64,000 bases of DNA from Gymnodinialimonas ulvae (GTDB lineage Bacteria; Pseudomonadota; Alphaproteobacteria; Rhodobacterales; Rhodobacteraceae): the NCBI RefSeq assembly GCF_037543845.1, contig NZ_JBBIFX010000001.1:806001-870000 (forward strand), read 5' to 3'. How positions within the stretch are numbered: position 1 is the stretch's first letter; the number at the start of each line of letters is the position of its first letter. The position numbers and the translations under genes were made by a program. Positions 35,232-43,922 of this stretch are shown here, in pieces. The notes beneath the pieces were generated by a model. That model did no database searches and was not told where the DNA came from. It was given only the letters and a program-made list of their open reading frames with translations.

Positions 35232-36476
35232 TCAATGCGCCACCCCGGCCGCGACGCTTTCGTCGATGAAGCGGCCCTCGCGGAACCGTTCCATCCCGAA
35301 GGCATCGGTCAGCGGCGAATGCCCCTTGGCCATCAATTCCGCAAATCCCCAGCCCGAACCGGGGATCGCCTTGAACCCGCCCGTGCCCCAACCGCAGTTG
35401 ATGAACACGCCATCGACCGGCGTTTTTGACAAGATCGGCGAGCGGTCGCCCGTCACATCCACGATCCCGCCCCATTGCCGCAGCATCTTGAGCCGCGAGA
35501 GCATCGGGAAGGTCTCGATCAGCGCGCGGACGGTTTCCTCGACATGGTGGAACGACCCGCGCTGCGTGTAATTGTTGTGGCTGTCGGTGCCGCCGCCGAT
35601 CACCATCTCGCCCTTGTCGGATTGGCTGAGGTAGCCGTGAACAGTGTTGGCCATCACGACGACATCCATGCAGGGCTTGATCGGCTCGCTCACCAGCGCC
35701 TGAAGCGGCACGGATTCAAGCGGCAACCGGAAGCCCGCCATCTCGGCCAAGACGCCCGAATGGCCTGCGACCACGATGCCAAGCTTCTTGCACCCGATGA
35801 AGCCGCGCGTTGTCTCGACGCCTGCAACTGCGCCCCCTTCGCGGCGCACGCCCGTCACTTCGGTCTGCTGAATGATGTGCATCCCCATATCCGAACACGC
35901 CCGCGCATAGCCCCAGGCCACCGCATCATGGCGCGCGGTGCCACCGCGGGGCTGCCACAGCCCGCCGAGCACCGGATACCGCGGACCCTCGATGTTCATG
36001 ATCGGCACCAGGCGCTTGACCTCATGCTTGTCGATGAAGCGGGTCTCGACGCCCTGCAGCGCGTTGGCATGAGCGGTACGGATGTAGCCGCGCACCTCGT
36101 GATGGGTCTGCGCCAGCATGATCACGCCGCGCGGGCTGAACATGATGTTGTAATTCAGGTCCTGCGACAGCGTTTCATAAAGCGAGCGCGCCTTCTCATA
36201 TAGCGCGGCGGACGGATCTTGCAGGTAGTTCGAGCGGATGATCGTGGTGTTGCGGCCCGTGTTGCCGCCCCCGAGCCAGCCCTTTTCGATCACCGCCACA
36301 TTGGTGATGCCGAAGTTCTTGCCGAGATAATAAGCCGTGGCCAGGCCATGCCCGCCGGCGCCCACGATCACGGCGTCATAAGCCGCCTTTGGTTCTGGCG
36401 AGGTCCACGCGCGCTCCCAGCCCTTGTGATGGCGGAACGCTTCGCGGGCGACGGCAAAAGCAGAATACTTGCGCAT
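35232..36476 (-). CDS. soxB: Sarcosine oxidase beta subunit
   Basis: A 414-aa flavoprotein subunit of the DAO family. The FAD Rossmann motif is AVIVGAGGHGLATAYYLGKN (about residues 34-53), followed by GGGNTGRNTTIIRSNYL, which is typical of SoxB. The central HEVKRLVPIMN and the C-terminal NCGWGTGGFKAIPGSG also match. I chose ATG 36476 because homologues begin MRKYSAFAVAREAF; GGAG is upstream. It is separated from soxD by 511 bases holding the 75-aa gene. Divergent from ccmI. Confidence 0.94.
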   Translation of the reverse strand: MRKYSAFAVAREAFRHHKGWERAWTSPEPKAAYDAVIVGAGGHGLATAYYLGKNFGITNVAVIEKGWLGGGNTGRNTTIIRSNYLQDPSAALYEKARSLYETLSQDLNYNIMFSPRGVIMLAQTHHEVRGYIRTAHANALQGVETRFIDKHEVKRLVPIMNIEGPRYPVLGGLWQPRGGTARHDAVAWGYARACSDMGMHIIQQTEVTGVRREGGAVAGVETTRGFIGCKKLGIVVAGHSGVLAEMAGFRLPLESVPLQALVSEPIKPCMDVVVMANTVHGYLSQSDKGEMVIGGGTDSHNNYTQRGSFHHVEETVRALIETFPMLSRLKMLRQWGGIVDVTGDRSPILSKTPVDGVFINCGWGTGGFKAIPGSGWGFAELMAKGHSPLTDAFGMERFREGRFIDESVAAGVAH

Positions 36477-36689
36477 GGACGGGACTCCGAAACCTGATGC
36501 CTCGCTTTTCGCGCGGTGGCCGGAAAAGAGGATACTCGGCGCGACCAATGAAAGACAATTTGCGACCTCGGATCATCTTGTCGCGGGCTACGCGCGGGTC
36601 CTGTCGGCCATGTGACCGCATATGCGCTTTCGCTTGTGACGACCGGGCCTTATGAGAGGGGTCAAAGAGGCTACGCATGGGGTGCGAAC

Positions 36690-37964
36690 ATGGTGTTCTG
36701 GATCGCCGCTGGTTTGATCTGTCTGGTCGTGGTTGCCCTCGTCCTGCTGGCTGCGCGTCGCCCGGATACCGGCGAAGGGCCCAAGGCGGCCTATGACCTG
36801 CAGATTTACCGCGATCAGCTCAAGGAAGTGGAACGCGACGTCGCGCGTGGCACCCTGACCGAGGAAGACGCCGCGCGCGCCCGCACCGAGGTCAGCCGCC
36901 GCATTCTGGACGCCGACCGCGCGCTGCAAGGCGAACAGGCGCAGTCCAGCGCGGGCAAGGGCACCGCGCTTGTGGTGCTGGGGCTGGTCGCGACGATCGG
37001 CATCTCGGTCTGGACCTATTGGCAGATCGGCGCGCCGGGATATCCGGATTTGCCGCTGGATGGCCGGATCTCGATGATCGAGGAGGCGCGCGAAAACCGC
37101 CCCGATCAGGCCACCGCCGAAGAGCAGGCCCCCGATCGCCCGCAGCGCGAGGCCGACCCCGAACGTCTGGCCATGGTCGAGCAGTTGCGCACCGTCATCG
37201 AACAACGCCCCGACGATGCCCGCGGCCTGGAGCTGTTGGCCGCGAACGAGGCGATGCTTGGCAATTTCCGCGCCGCCCGCAACGCGCAGGGCCGTCTGCT
37301 GAACCTGTTGCAAGACGAGGCCACGGGCCGCCACTGGATCGACTATGCCGAAATGCTGATCTTTGCCGCGGGGGGCTATGTCTCGCCCGAGGCCGAAGAT
37401 GCGCTGGTGCGCGGTCTGGCGCTAGAGCCGAGCGACGGCACCGGCCGCTATTTTGCCGGTCAGATGTACGCGCAACAGGGCCGCCCGGACCTGGCGCTGC
37501 CGATCTGGGTCAACCTGCTTCGCGAAAGCCGTCCCGAAGCCCCATGGGTCAACGCCATTCAAGCCCAATTGGGCGAGGTCGCCTTCGCCGCCGGGGTCGA
37601 ACTCGACCCCGCCATGCTGCAAGGCGGGCCCGGCCCGTCCGATTTCGCAGCCATGGAAGGCCTCGATGCCGAGGGCCAGCAGGCGATGATCGAAACCATG
37701 GTCGAAGGGCTTGCCAACCGCTTGGCGACCGAAGGCGGCACGCCACAGGATTGGGCACAGCTTATCACTGCCTACGGCGTTCTGGGCCGCTCAAATGCCG
37801 CGCAGATCGTGCATGACGACGCGCAGGCCACATTCGCCGAGTTCCCCGAAGCGCTGGAAATGATCGACGAAGCCTTCCGGGCCGCCATGGCCCGCGCCGG
37901 GGGCGCATCGGAACCCCGCGCCGGGGGCGCATCGGAACCCCGCGCCGGGGGCGCATCGGAGTGA
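36690..37964 (+). CDS. ccmI: Cytochrome c maturation protein CcmI
   Basis: A 424-aa protein of heme ligation to c-type cytochromes. It has two transmembrane helices (about residues 3-22 and 94-113) around a cytoplasmic loop with coiled-coil character (YDLQIYRDQLKEVERDVARGTLTEEDAARARTEVSRRIL). A periplasmic TPR domain (about 150-390) binds apocytochrome. The tail ends in a tandem repeat, RAGGASEP, in 2.9 copies. Start ATG 36690 places the first helix at the N-terminus as in homologues. The stop overlaps the ruvX GTG start. Confidence 0.92.
   Translation: MVFWIAAGLICLVVVALVLLAARRPDTGEGPKAAYDLQIYRDQLKEVERDVARGTLTEEDAARARTEVSRRILDADRALQGEQAQSSAGKGTALVVLGLVATIGISVWTYWQIGAPGYPDLPLDGRISMIEEARENRPDQATAEEQAPDRPQREADPERLAMVEQLRTVIEQRPDDARGLELLAANEAMLGNFRAARNAQGRLLNLLQDEATGRHWIDYAEMLIFAAGGYVSPEAEDALVRGLALEPSDGTGRYFAGQMYAQQGRPDLALPIWVNLLRESRPEAPWVNAIQAQLGEVAFAAGVELDPAMLQGGPGPSDFAAMEGLDAEGQQAMIETMVEGLANRLATEGGTPQDWAQLITAYGVLGRSNAAQIVHDDAQATFAEFPEALEMIDEAFRAAMARAGGASEPRAGGASEPRAGGASE
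37893..37961 (+). repeat. 24-base tandem repeat at the ccmI-ruvX junction (2.9 copies)
   Basis: Unit CGCGCCGGGGGCGCATCGGAACCC at 37893-37916 and 37917-37940, then 21 bases at 37941-37961. It encodes RAGGASEP repeats at the CcmI C-terminus, and its last copy directly precedes the ruvX start. Copies are identical, so the expansion is recent or maintained. Copy number is likely to vary between strains by replication slippage, always in frame. Confidence 0.9.
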
Positions 37965-38446
37965 TCCACGACAGTCTTGAGGCCTTCGCGGATGCCGCGC
38001 CGTCGATGCGCGGTCTGATCGGCCTTGATCTGGGCACAAAGACCATTGGCGTGGCGCTCTCGGACCGGCTGTTGAACTCCGCCACAGCACTGGAGACGAT
38101 CAAACGCCGGAAATTCACCCTTGATGCCGATCGCCTGCAGGAGTTGATCGCGCGCCATGAGGTCGGGGGCCTGATCCTCGGCCTGCCGCGAAATATGGAC
38201 GGGACCGAAGGCCCCCGCGCGCAGGCCACGCGCGCCTTCGCGCGCAACCTGACCCGGCGGCCGGACTTTGCCGAGACGCCCATCGCCTTCTGGGACGAGC
38301 GCCTGTCGACGGTTGCGGCAGAAAAAGCACTGCTTGAGGCGGATACGACCCGCAAACGTCGCGCAGAGGTGATCGACGCCGTCGCCGCAGGCTATATCCT
38401 GCAAGGGGCGCTCGACCGGTTGCGCCATATCAGGAGTGCGACGTGA
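37961..38446 (+). CDS. ruvX: RuvX/YqgF-family Holliday junction resolvase-like nuclease
   Basis: A 161-aa RNase H-fold protein. Catalytic acids are visible in LIGLDLGTKTIGVALSD (first Asp about 23), LILGLPRNMDGTEG and FWDERLST. YqgF proteins act in 16S/23S rRNA 5' end processing and resemble Holliday resolvases. The GTG start at 37961 overlaps the ccmI stop (GTGA). Its ribosome site would fall in the 24-base repeat, whose GGGG-GCGCATCGGA is the nearest purine tract. The stop overlaps the next gene by GTGA. Confidence 0.92.
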   Translation: MIHDSLEAFADAAPSMRGLIGLDLGTKTIGVALSDRLLNSATALETIKRRKFTLDADRLQELIARHEVGGLILGLPRNMDGTEGPRAQATRAFARNLTRRPDFAETPIAFWDERLSTVAAEKALLEADTTRKRRAEVIDAVAAGYILQGALDRLRHIRSAT

Positions 38447-38679
38447 CCGACGACATCTGGAAACGCGACGAGATCGAAAGCCCCTGCGTGAAAATCTGCG
38501 TCGTCCATCCCGAGGCGCGCATTTGCACCGGGTGCCTGCGGTCCATCGACGAAATCACCCAATGGTCGCGCATGGCCCCCGAGGCCCGGCGTGAGGTGAT
38601 GGCGGTTCTGCCCGAACGGCGCGCCCTGATCCAGAAGCGGCGCGGCGGGCGGGCGGCCCGGATGGCCTCAAAGGGCTAA
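38443..38679 (+). CDS. DUF1289-family protein (78 aa)
   Basis: A small cysteine-containing protein with the DUF1289 signature SPCVKICVVHPEARICTGCLRSIDEITQW. The four cysteines may bind a metal; function unknown. GTG start in a 4-base overlap with ruvX. Its end overlaps the convergent PhyH-like gene by 4 bases. Confidence 0.88.
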   Translation: MTDDIWKRDEIESPCVKICVVHPEARICTGCLRSIDEITQWSRMAPEARREVMAVLPERRALIQKRRGGRAARMASKG

Positions 38680-39455
38680 GGTCGCTCTAACCAATCCGAC
38701 GGATCTTCGAAACACGGCCTGAAATATGCGATCGCGCGACCCTCGGTCGCGGCCTTGGCGCCGTCTGTCCAGGGGGCCACGCCATGGATGACATGGCGAT
38801 GCAGCAGCACTGCATCGCCCGGTGCCAGCGGGACTTCGACCCGGCGACAGCCCTCGAACACCTCGGCGCGGGCGGCTTTGTAGATCTCGGTGACGTCCAC
38901 GTCTCCCCATTCCGGCGCGGGCACGCCCTCAAAGACCCGGGCGAAGGCGCGCCGGATCAATTCGTGGCTTCCCTCCCAAACCACCAACGGGCTCGCACCC
39001 ACGTCCGCCTCGGTCAGGGCGACGCCAAGGATCCAGGCATGCGGCTCACGCAGATGCCGCCGTTTGTCCGGCCCTTCCGGCAACAAGCCATCCAGATGCG
39101 CCGCATCGCGCTGCGTCCGGAACCGATGCGCGGCGGCGCTTTCCTCCGCGTCCTGCAGCGGATAACCCGGATAGGTCACCGACAACTGCGCCCGGTGCAG
39201 CCGCGCAATTCCCGTTGCCGCCACCGCCGCATCAAACGCGGCGCCCGCAAACGCAGGGCCACGGCCCACAGCACCATGGACATCATTCGGCAAGGCATCC
39301 ACGCCCACGAACCACGTTCCGCCATGGCGCAGCCAAACCGCGCGCTGCGCGTAATCCGCCGCCGCCGCAAGGGCCGGTGCCCGTACGCTTCGAACCCAGT
39401 CTTCGACCGCAGGTTCGGGCGGAAACACTTCAAAGCCTTGCGACAGCCAGCTCAA
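38676..39455 (-). CDS. Phytanoyl-CoA dioxygenase (PhyH)-like Fe(II)/2-oxoglutarate oxygenase
   Basis: A 259-aa cupin-fold oxygenase. The iron triad is plausible as HLD in AAHLDGLLPEGPDKRR (about residue 120) with a distal His in LLHRHVIHGVAPW (near 222), and the 2-oxoglutarate Arg in EGRAIAYFRP. The fold family is recognisable but the substrate is not. Its ATG overlaps the stop of a TauE-type permease gene (ATGA), so the oxygenase is translationally coupled to an anion exporter. Confidence 0.75.
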   Translation of the reverse strand: MSWLSQGFEVFPPEPAVEDWVRSVRAPALAAAADYAQRAVWLRHGGTWFVGVDALPNDVHGAVGRGPAFAGAAFDAAVAATGIARLHRAQLSVTYPGYPLQDAEESAAAHRFRTQRDAAHLDGLLPEGPDKRRHLREPHAWILGVALTEADVGASPLVVWEGSHELIRRAFARVFEGVPAPEWGDVDVTEIYKAARAEVFEGCRRVEVPLAPGDAVLLHRHVIHGVAPWTDGAKAATEGRAIAYFRPCFEDPSDWLERP

Positions 39456-40276
39456 AACCCCATGGCCTTTCGCAGCATGTTCAAAGCCATGATCATGATG
39501 AAGACTGCAAACACCCGCTTCAACGGCTTCGGGTCAAGCGCGTGCGCCAGCCTGACCCCCAACGGCGTGGTCAGCAGGGTCATCGCCACGACCAGCGCAA
39601 AGCCCACCAGATTGACCTGGCCCAGTGTGAACGGCGGGCGGTTTGTTCCCTCACCACTGACCAAAAGGAACGCGATGACCGAGGGCACGGCGAGCAGCAG
39701 GCCAAAGCCCGCCGCCGTCGCCACCGCGCGGTGGATCGGTTGGCTGTAAAGCGTCATCAACGGCACGCCGAAGGACCCGCCCCCGATGCCCATCAACACC
39801 GACAAGAACCCGATCACGGGCGACGATACCATCGTCCCGACCCGGCCCGGCATCGCATCACCCAACCGCCAATCCGCCTGGCCGAACGACATGTAGAGGC
39901 CGACGCTCAAACCCAGAACGCCGAAAATCAACATCAGGACTTCGTTGCGCAGGCCGCTCGCCACCCCAACTCCAAAGAGCGCGCCAATCGCAATGCCCGG
40001 GCCCCAGCCTTTCAGGATCGCCCAATCGACGGCACCCTTTTTGTTGTGCGCATGCACCGATCGCATCGAGGTGACCATGATTGTCGCCAACGACGTCGCA
40101 AGGCAGATCTGCATCAACCCATCGGGCCCATATCCCAGACCCTCGAAGGCGAAGTAATACGCCGGCACCAACACGATCCCACCGCCCACGCCGAGCAGGC
40201 CCGCAATCACGCCGGCGAATGCCCCGATGACGAGGATCAGGGCCACCATTGGCAAGAGTTCCGACAATTCAGGCAT
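39452..40276 (-). CDS. TauE/SafE-family anion (sulfite/sulfonate) permease
   Basis: A 274-aa integral membrane protein with about eight helices. The duplicated family motif is LGVGGGIVLVPAYYF in the first half and MGIGGGSFGVPLMTLYS in the second. TauE/SafE proteins move sulfite, sulfoacetate or related organic anions, usually outward. ATG 40276 fits the first helix. It is upstream of, and overlapped with, the PhyH-like oxygenase, and 95 bases after the end of the IOR gene. Confidence 0.9.
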   Translation of the reverse strand: MPELSELLPMVALILVIGAFAGVIAGLLGVGGGIVLVPAYYFAFEGLGYGPDGLMQICLATSLATIMVTSMRSVHAHNKKGAVDWAILKGWGPGIAIGALFGVGVASGLRNEVLMLIFGVLGLSVGLYMSFGQADWRLGDAMPGRVGTMVSSPVIGFLSVLMGIGGGSFGVPLMTLYSQPIHRAVATAAGFGLLLAVPSVIAFLLVSGEGTNRPPFTLGQVNLVGFALVVAMTLLTTPLGVRLAHALDPKPLKRVFAVFIMIMALNMLRKAMGF

Positions 40277-40371
40277 GGCACGCGTCCTTCTTGCGGCCCG
40301 CCCTACCGCAGGGGACGCACGGGAGAAAGTCTTCCGCTGCGAGAGGTACCAAGGGACCGCGTCGCGACGGC

Positions 40372-43300
40372 CTATTCCGCCGCCTGCGCCGGTGCCGAGC
40401 CGCCCGCTTGCAACAGGGCCAGCAAATCGGCCCGTTGCCGCGCGGCCTTGGCGGCATTCGCCTCCTTGACCGGCCCAAACCCGCGGATCTGCAACGGTAA
40501 TTCGGCCAGCGCCACCAGCGCGTCCATCCTCTCCGGCGTGGCATCGGGCAGCCAGAGCGTCATGTCGCGCTCGTAGTCGCGGATCAACGCGCGCTCCATC
40601 CTGCGCTCGTTGGTGTAGCCAAACGGATCGGCCCATGTCCCCCGAAGCCACCGCATCGCGGCCAGCAGCTTGAACGCCTTGCCCATCCACGGCCCGAAGG
40701 CGCGTTTCTTCGGGCGGCCATCCGGTGTCTTGCCCGGCAGCAGGGGTGGGGCGAGGTGGTAGGACATCTTGAAATCGCCCCCGAAGCTCTCGCGCGCCTT
40801 GGCCTCGGTCTCAAGATGCAGGCGCGCCACCTCGTATTCATCCTTGTAGGACAAGAGCTTGTGATACCCTTTCGCCACCGCCTCGCGCAGGCGCGGATCC
40901 TCCACCTTATCGAGCAGCGCGCGGTATTTCCGGGCCAGAGGCTTGCCGCCATAGGCCACCAGATGCCCCTCGCGGTAAGCGATTGTATCGTCAAGCGTCT
41001 TGGGAAGCGTCACCACATTGGGCGCGGTCAATCGCGTGACCGCCGCCGGGTTTTCCACGGCCCAACGGCCCATCTCGAACGCCTGTTCGTTGGCCTCGAC
41101 CGCCGCGCCGTTCAATCCGATGGCCGCCACGATGGCCTCGTGGCTGAGCGGGACAAACCCCATCTGCCACGCGGCGCCGAACACCATCATGTTCGAATAG
41201 ATCGAGTCCCCCAACAGAACGCGCGCCAATTCCGTCGCATCGAACAGATGCAGCCCATCGCGCAACCGTGCTTGAAGAGCGACCTCCAAATCCTTGCCTG
41301 GTATGGTAAATTCCGTATCGAGCGTGAAGTCACCGGTGGTGATCTCGTGGCTGTTCACCGCAGCGCCGGTGCGCCCCGTCGTCATCATGCCAAGCGTCTT
41401 TGCCCCGCCCGTGACCACCAGGTCGCCGCCGATCACAACATCCGCCTCGCCCGCACCGACGCGGATGGCGGCGATGTCCTCCGGGCGCTTGGCCAGCCGC
41501 AGGTGGATCGAAACCGCGCCGCCCTTTTGCGCAAGACCCGCCATCTCGATCATACCCGCACCCATGCCATCAAGCTGTGCGGCCTGCGCCATCACCGCGC
41601 CAATGGTCACAACGCCGGTGCCGCCGACGCCCGTGACCAGCACATTGTGCGTGCCATCGATCGCGGGCAGCGCCGGTTCGGGAAGCCCCGCAAGGTCCAC
41701 GCTCGCGGAGGCCTCTTTCTTGATGACTGCACCCTCCAACGTCACGAAGGAGGGGCAGAAGCCGTTCACACAGCTGAAATCCTTGTTGCAGGTCGACTGA
41801 TCAATCGCCCGCTTTCGGCCCAGTTCCGTCTCCACCGGCACGATGGACACGCAATTCGACTGCACCCCGCAATCGCCGCAGCCCTCGCAGACATCTGTGT
41901 TGATGAACACGCGCTTGTCGATATCGGGGAATGTCCCGCGTTTGCGGCGGCGGCGCTTTTCGGCGGCACAGGTCTGCACATAGATGATCGCCGAGACGCC
42001 CTGAACCTTGGCCATGCGCTCCTGCACATGCATCAAATCGGCCCGCTCGAACCTGTCCACATCCGCCGGAAACGATGCAAAATCCACGTCTTCCTTGGCG
42101 TCATAGACCAGCGCCACCTCGCCCACACCCATCGCACGCAGCTCATGGGCAATGCGCCCGGGCGACAGCTCGCCCTCATTGGTCTGCCCGCCGGTCATCG
42201 CGACGGCGTCGTTGAAAAGGATCTTGTAGGTGATGTTGGTGCCCGCGGCCAAAGCGGCGCGGATCGCGAGGATGCCGGAATGATTATATGTCCCCTCGCC
42301 GAGATTCTGGAACATGTGATCGCGGGTCGAGAACGGCGCCTCGCCGATCCAATTCGCGCCCTCGCCGCCCATATGGGTGTAAGCCTCGGTCTCGCGATCC
42401 ATCCACTTCGCCATGAAGTGGCAGCCGATGCCCGCGCCCGCGCGGCTACCCTCGGGCACCTTGGTCGATGAATTGTGCGGGCAGCCTGAGCAAAACCACG
42501 GCGTCCGTGTTGCCAGATCGGGTGCGTTGGTGGCACGCTTGGCCTCTTCGACCCGCGTCATGCCCGCGCGCATCCGGTCCGTCATGCAGCCCTCTTCTTC
42601 GAGGATCCGGCCCAGTTTCAACGCGATATCCGCGGGATCGAGCGCAAAATGCTGCGGGAACAGCGTATTGCCCTGCCCGTCCTTGTAGCCATAAACGCGC
42701 CGCCCGCGCCGGTCGTCGAAGATCGCTTCCTTGACCTGCACCTCGATCAGCTTGCGCTTTTCCTCGACCACCACGATCAGATCGAGCCCTTCGGCCCAAT
42801 CCTTGAAACCGTGCATATCAAGCGGCCAGACCTGCCCGATCTTGTAGGTCGTGATGCCCAGGCGCGTGGCCTCCGCCTCGTCTATCCCAAGCGCGGCAAG
42901 CGCCGATTGCAGGTCGAGCCAGTTTTTGCCCGCCGCCACAAACCCGACCTTCGCACCGCGCTGTCCATGCACGCGCTTGTCGATCCCATTGGCATTCGAA
43001 AACGCCTCCGCCGCCCAACGTTTGTGTTCCAGAAGGCGTTCTTCCTGCGCGATCCAATGGTCGCCAAGCCGGATGTTCAGCCCGCCCTCGGGCATATCGA
43101 AGTCCGGGATCGCAAAATTCATCCGATCCGGGCGCGCGTCGACCACCGCCGTCGCCTCCACCGTATCCTTGAGGCATTTCAGGCCCACCCAAACGCCCGC
43201 AAACCGGCTCAACGCGTAGCCGTAGACACCGTAGTCGAGGATTTCCTGCACCCCCGCGGGCGACAGCACCGGCATGTGCGCATCGACCATGGCCCAGTCG

Positions 43301-43776
43301 CTTTGATGGCACACGGTGCTGCTCTCGCCCGTATGATCGTCGCCCATCGCCATGATCACACCGCCATGGCGCGACGTGCCCGCCATGTTCACATGCCGCA
43401 TCACGTCGCCGGTCCGGTCCACGCCCGGCCCCTTGCCGTACCAAAGGCCAAAGACGCCGTCATGGGTGCCTTCGCCACGCAACTCGGCCTGCTGGTGGCC
43501 CCAATGGGCGGTTGCGGCAAGATCTTCGTTCAATCCCGGACGAAACAGGATATCGTTTTCCGCCAGCCGCTTGTCTGCCCGCGCCATCTGTAGATCCACC
43601 GCGCCCAGGGGCGAGCCGCGATAACCCGACACAAAGCCCGCCGTGTTCAGCCCCGCCAAGCGGTCGCGTTCCTTTTGCATCAGCATCAGCCGCACCAGCG
43701 CCTGCGTTCCGTTCAGAAGAACCGGCGATTTCGTGAGATCGAATTTGTCGTTGAGCGAGACCTGCTGCACTCCCAT
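40372..43776 (-). CDS. Indolepyruvate ferredoxin oxidoreductase, fused single chain
   Basis: A 1134-aa fusion that oxidatively decarboxylates aryl pyruvates to acyl-CoA. The N-terminal TPP-binding pyrimidine/IorA part has SGYRGSPLGAVD and MGDDHTGESSTV. The TPP region reads CSGCPHNSSTKVPEGSRAG. An Fe-S segment reads VCEGCGDCGVQSNC..CNKDFSCVNGFCPSF, and a gamma (IorB-like) domain starts near VLVTGVGGTGVVTIGA (about 720). This fused form is typical of aerobic alpha- and betaproteobacteria. ATG 43776 follows GGGAGG. It probably works in aromatic amino acid breakdown. Confidence 0.93.
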   Translation of the reverse strand: MGVQQVSLNDKFDLTKSPVLLNGTQALVRLMLMQKERDRLAGLNTAGFVSGYRGSPLGAVDLQMARADKRLAENDILFRPGLNEDLAATAHWGHQQAELRGEGTHDGVFGLWYGKGPGVDRTGDVMRHVNMAGTSRHGGVIMAMGDDHTGESSTVCHQSDWAMVDAHMPVLSPAGVQEILDYGVYGYALSRFAGVWVGLKCLKDTVEATAVVDARPDRMNFAIPDFDMPEGGLNIRLGDHWIAQEERLLEHKRWAAEAFSNANGIDKRVHGQRGAKVGFVAAGKNWLDLQSALAALGIDEAEATRLGITTYKIGQVWPLDMHGFKDWAEGLDLIVVVEEKRKLIEVQVKEAIFDDRRGRRVYGYKDGQGNTLFPQHFALDPADIALKLGRILEEEGCMTDRMRAGMTRVEEAKRATNAPDLATRTPWFCSGCPHNSSTKVPEGSRAGAGIGCHFMAKWMDRETEAYTHMGGEGANWIGEAPFSTRDHMFQNLGEGTYNHSGILAIRAALAAGTNITYKILFNDAVAMTGGQTNEGELSPGRIAHELRAMGVGEVALVYDAKEDVDFASFPADVDRFERADLMHVQERMAKVQGVSAIIYVQTCAAEKRRRRKRGTFPDIDKRVFINTDVCEGCGDCGVQSNCVSIVPVETELGRKRAIDQSTCNKDFSCVNGFCPSFVTLEGAVIKKEASASVDLAGLPEPALPAIDGTHNVLVTGVGGTGVVTIGAVMAQAAQLDGMGAGMIEMAGLAQKGGAVSIHLRLAKRPEDIAAIRVGAGEADVVIGGDLVVTGGAKTLGMMTTGRTGAAVNSHEITTGDFTLDTEFTIPGKDLEVALQARLRDGLHLFDATELARVLLGDSIYSNMMVFGAAWQMGFVPLSHEAIVAAIGLNGAAVEANEQAFEMGRWAVENPAAVTRLTAPNVVTLPKTLDDTIAYREGHLVAYGGKPLARKYRALLDKVEDPRLREAVAKGYHKLLSYKDEYEVARLHLETEAKARESFGGDFKMSYHLAPPLLPGKTPDGRPKKRAFGPWMGKAFKLLAAMRWLRGTWADPFGYTNERRMERALIRDYERDMTLWLPDATPERMDALVALAELPLQIRGFGPVKEANAAKAARQRADLLALLQAGGSAPAQAAE

Positions 43777-43922
43777 ATGGGCCTCCCGTGCTGCGTGGTG
43801 TTCATCCATTGCAATCAAACTAGGTCACAAAAGCTGACCTGTCTAGAAAAACAATCGTGAGGGATTGCGCCGCAATCCGTGACGTTCCAAGTTTTGCGCG
43901 CATCGCCACGGAGCCACGCGAT

